DNA of 64,000 bases. Origin: Rotaria sp. Silwood1 (lineage: Eukaryota > Rotifera > Eurotatoria > Philodinida > Philodinidae). The stretch's first letter is position 1, and every line of letters starts with the position of its first letter. Both the position numbers and the translations under genes were made by a program. This document shows, one piece after another, positions 61,973 through 64,000 of this stretch. The notes under the pieces are model-generated. The model was not told the origin of the DNA, did no database searches, and worked only from the letters and a program-made list of their open reading frames with translations. The stretch covers positions 1 to 64,000 of the forward strand of contig CAJNOP010000343.1 of NCBI GenBank assembly GCA_905250075.1. Direction: 5' to 3'.

Positions 61973-63019
61973 ATGAATCGAACAACAATTAGTGATAAAT
62001 ACGAGTATGTCAATGAGGATTCCGTCAACGAATATTTAAAATGTAAGATATGTAGCAATCCTTTCATCGATCCTGTAAAAACGAAATGCAAACCGAAAGA
62101 ACATGCATTTTGTCGTCATTGCATTAGAGACTGGCTTCAACGAGATTTATCATGTCCAACGTGTCGTCAAAATGTTAAAAATCAAGATTTGACACCAATC
62201 GCCGAGGGTATTTTACTCGATGTGCTTAATAGGCTTCCTGTTAAATGTCTATTGTGTAAAAAAACAGGAATAGAACGAGTCGATTTTAATGAACATATGG
62301 ATAAAAAATGTACGAAACGAAAAAGTAAATGTTCATCAGCAGATATAGAATGTCCATGGACTGGACCATATGATGAACTTGAAAAGCATTTAATAACATG
62401 TCCATATACGGCATTAAATGACATGCTCACTCAAATTATTACTAATAACCGACAACTTACGGAACAAGTGAATCAACAACAAATTCAAATCGGTAAACTT
62501 CAAAAAGAAAATCAAGAAATGAAAGAACAACTGCAGCAGCAACAAAATGTAAACATTTCAAAGTCTTCAATTGCCAGTCGGCTATCTCCGCAAGCAAAGA
62601 TAAGAAGAGAAAGTAAGTTCATGCACGAGACATTTTTAGACTTTACTTCTGAAATCATTTGTTCACTATAAAATATTTATTGAATTTTCGAGAATGTCAT
62701 TATGATTTAATGACAACAAATTATTCTTACAAATTATTAGATTGGTCAATCGTTCAGAGAAAAGTTAATTGATACGATGCTGATGAATTGAAATTTCAAA
62801 ATTTATAACATCAACAAACTAATAAATATTTCGTTTTTAGACACAGGAAAATTCTCAATACCAAATAATAGGCCATTGTCTGCTACAAAAGTGTCCTGTG
62901 ACAATTGTTCTGATTGTTGGCGTGGTGCTGTTCGTGGTGGTTATTTTCGAGGTCAACTCGGCGGTGGTTTTAAACCTGGTCACACTCTTACTCCTTGTGA
63001 TTGTAATTGTCATAAATAA
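61973..63019 (+). CDS. RING and TRAF-type zinc-finger protein, probable E3 ubiquitin ligase
   Basis: Two exons (61973-62612, 62841-63019) give 272 residues. Residues 22-65 form a RING finger (CKICSNPF, then CKPKEHAFCRHCIRDWL and CPTCRQ). Residues 85-145 are a TRAF-type zinc finger with CLLCKKTG, HMDKKC and IECPWTGPYDELEKHLITCP. A glutamine-rich coiled coil follows (155-195). The second exon adds a cysteine- and glycine-rich tail (VSCDNCSDCWRGAVRGGYFR to TPCDCNCHK). The GTAAGT donor and TTTTTAG acceptor set this frame, and its strong T-ending codon bias agrees. RING proteins of this type ubiquitinate partners in signalling; the target is unknown. CATCTCTTTTAG, acceptor-like, lies 12 bases before the ATG. 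Confidence 0.82.
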
Positions 63020-64000
63020 ACTGTCGATCGATTCTGTTGATCTGCCTAATATAGGGCTTACTCTTAAGTTAAGAAATAAATCATAATATTTATCATGTAG
63101 CTTGGCCTAAACTAAACTAATCTATTATATTTGTATTTTTCGTTTAAATATTGTTTGTTCTTTTTTAAATAAATTAATCTAGACTTACATTGTTGTATTA
63201 TATATTTCGAATAAAACATATTCTACGGTGTGATCAACAGCTCCGCAATTGCATTTTCTATCTTTTATGAACTAGATGTTTGCGTAATTTTAGAATTATA
63301 TGTTTTTTGAATTTCCATTACACATTGATATCATCAATAATTAATATGAGGAGAAACTTTCGTTTACTTCAGTTTTGATTAGAACCAAATTCATCACCAA
63401 ATACTAACTGTTTTGATATTTCAAAAAATTGGACACAGGTTTCAGAAATAGCATGAGTTCTTTTAAATAAAGTGAAGTAGCTTACAAATGAATACTAGGT
63501 ACAAAAGATTTGCAGTTTTCAACGAGTTTTCAGATTATCAGCTCATTTTCTTTTCATAACAATATCTTCATGATATAAACTTGAAAAACATCGTTGTTAC
63601 GAAATGCTATTTTTGTTTTTATGGGTGTGAGTGTGAATAATAAGAATATTCAGACATTCACACTAGCACTCACGGCGACATCCAAACTGAACACTTATTA
63701 AAACAATATCTATGCAATCTCCTATTTTCTCTCCTCTCGTAATTGAGAAAAAAAATGTATTGAAGTCTTTGTCTTGTAATACGAATATTAATTCACATAG
63801 AAGATATTATTTCCTTCGACATTTCCTATTATTACGTGCATTATTTTATCTGAGATGCGATAAGAAATATTCTTCTTAAGCATGGATACATTTTATCGGC
63901 AAAAAAATACATGATTCCAACTTCACAAGTCATTTAAACCAACAAACATAGACTAAGAACTTTATCACAACATATGTTAAGACATGACTTCATACTTGAT
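63020..64000. other. Right-edge intergenic stretch
   Basis: No gene was recognised up to the window edge. It contains the 3' region of the RING gene and a telomere-like hairpin at 63,622-63,674. Confidence 0.35.
63622..63674. repeat. Telomere-like hairpin 4
   Basis: GGGTGTGAGTGTGAAT, a spacer AATAAGAATATTCAGAC, then ATTCACACTAGCACTCAC. The arms pair over about 15 bases with two mismatches. The repeat word here is TGTGAG/TGTGAA rather than strict TGTGGG. Confidence 0.55.

Noticed and set aside
62898..63086. Hydrophobic 62-residue frame resembling a two-helix membrane protein
   Set aside because: It is a shadow of the RING gene's last exon: no ATG (it opens with GTG), wrong phase for the splice junction, and poor third-position bias. 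Kept only as a finding about a possible alternative frame.

Overview
This window is eukaryotic and most likely comes from a bdelloid rotifer, with a Rotaria-like genome the best guess. It is strongly AT-rich. Its genes have many small introns, mostly 50-70 bases, and coding exons prefer A or T at third codon positions. The encoded proteins are animal ones (FoxG-type forkhead, EFHC1, CDK9, FAU, NDUFA4, TSEN34, an ABCB transporter). Several TGTGGG-like blocks resemble the telomeric repeat known from bdelloids. The species is an inference; no marker gene was compared.

Layout. 0-11 kb: a small secreted-peptide gene at the left edge, then repeats (a 1.75-kb foldback, an AGCTATTTA array split by a second foldback, an element with GTCGAC-rich ends) around a decayed PrimPol gene. 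11-27 kb is gene-dense: a BTB-like protein (+), ALG14 and FAU (- strand, 190 bases apart), an F-box protein (-), EFHC1 (+, nine exons, 640 aa), then DNTTIP2/FCF2, CDK9 and NDUFA4 (all - strand, 130-220 bases apart). Both long CDK9 introns contain inverted-repeat elements. 27-41 kb: a 631-bp inverted-repeat element, a FoxG-type gene, TSEN34 (-), and three or four palindromic elements, including a 2-kb foldback whose ends match those of the 2.4-kb element. 41.5-49.6 kb: a full-length ABCB/P-glycoprotein-type transporter (- strand, about 29 exons, about 1,330 aa). 50.3-52.2 kb: a decayed MULE-type DNA transposon with a FLYWCH finger. 53.6-64 kb: an oligoribonuclease homologue with a second, catalytically dead domain, an intronless MFS transporter, a RING/TRAF-type zinc-finger protein, and a scatter of short telomere-like hairpins.

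The genes serve unrelated housekeeping and regulatory roles: N-glycan assembly, ribosome and rRNA maturation, transcription elongation, respiration, cilia, tRNA splicing, nucleotide turnover and efflux. They do not form one pathway. Two features link them: tight same-strand spacing, and a 3' splice-acceptor-like sequence just upstream of many ATGs with no visible upstream exon. This pattern suggests spliced-leader trans-splicing and perhaps small operons.

The most notable observations are the tandem oligoribonuclease with a pseudoenzyme half, the dispersed telomere-like hairpins, the foldback families, the subterminal GTCGAC repeats, and the trans-splicing signature. Gene models were read by eye from splice signals and remembered family sequences; no database search or RNA evidence was available.
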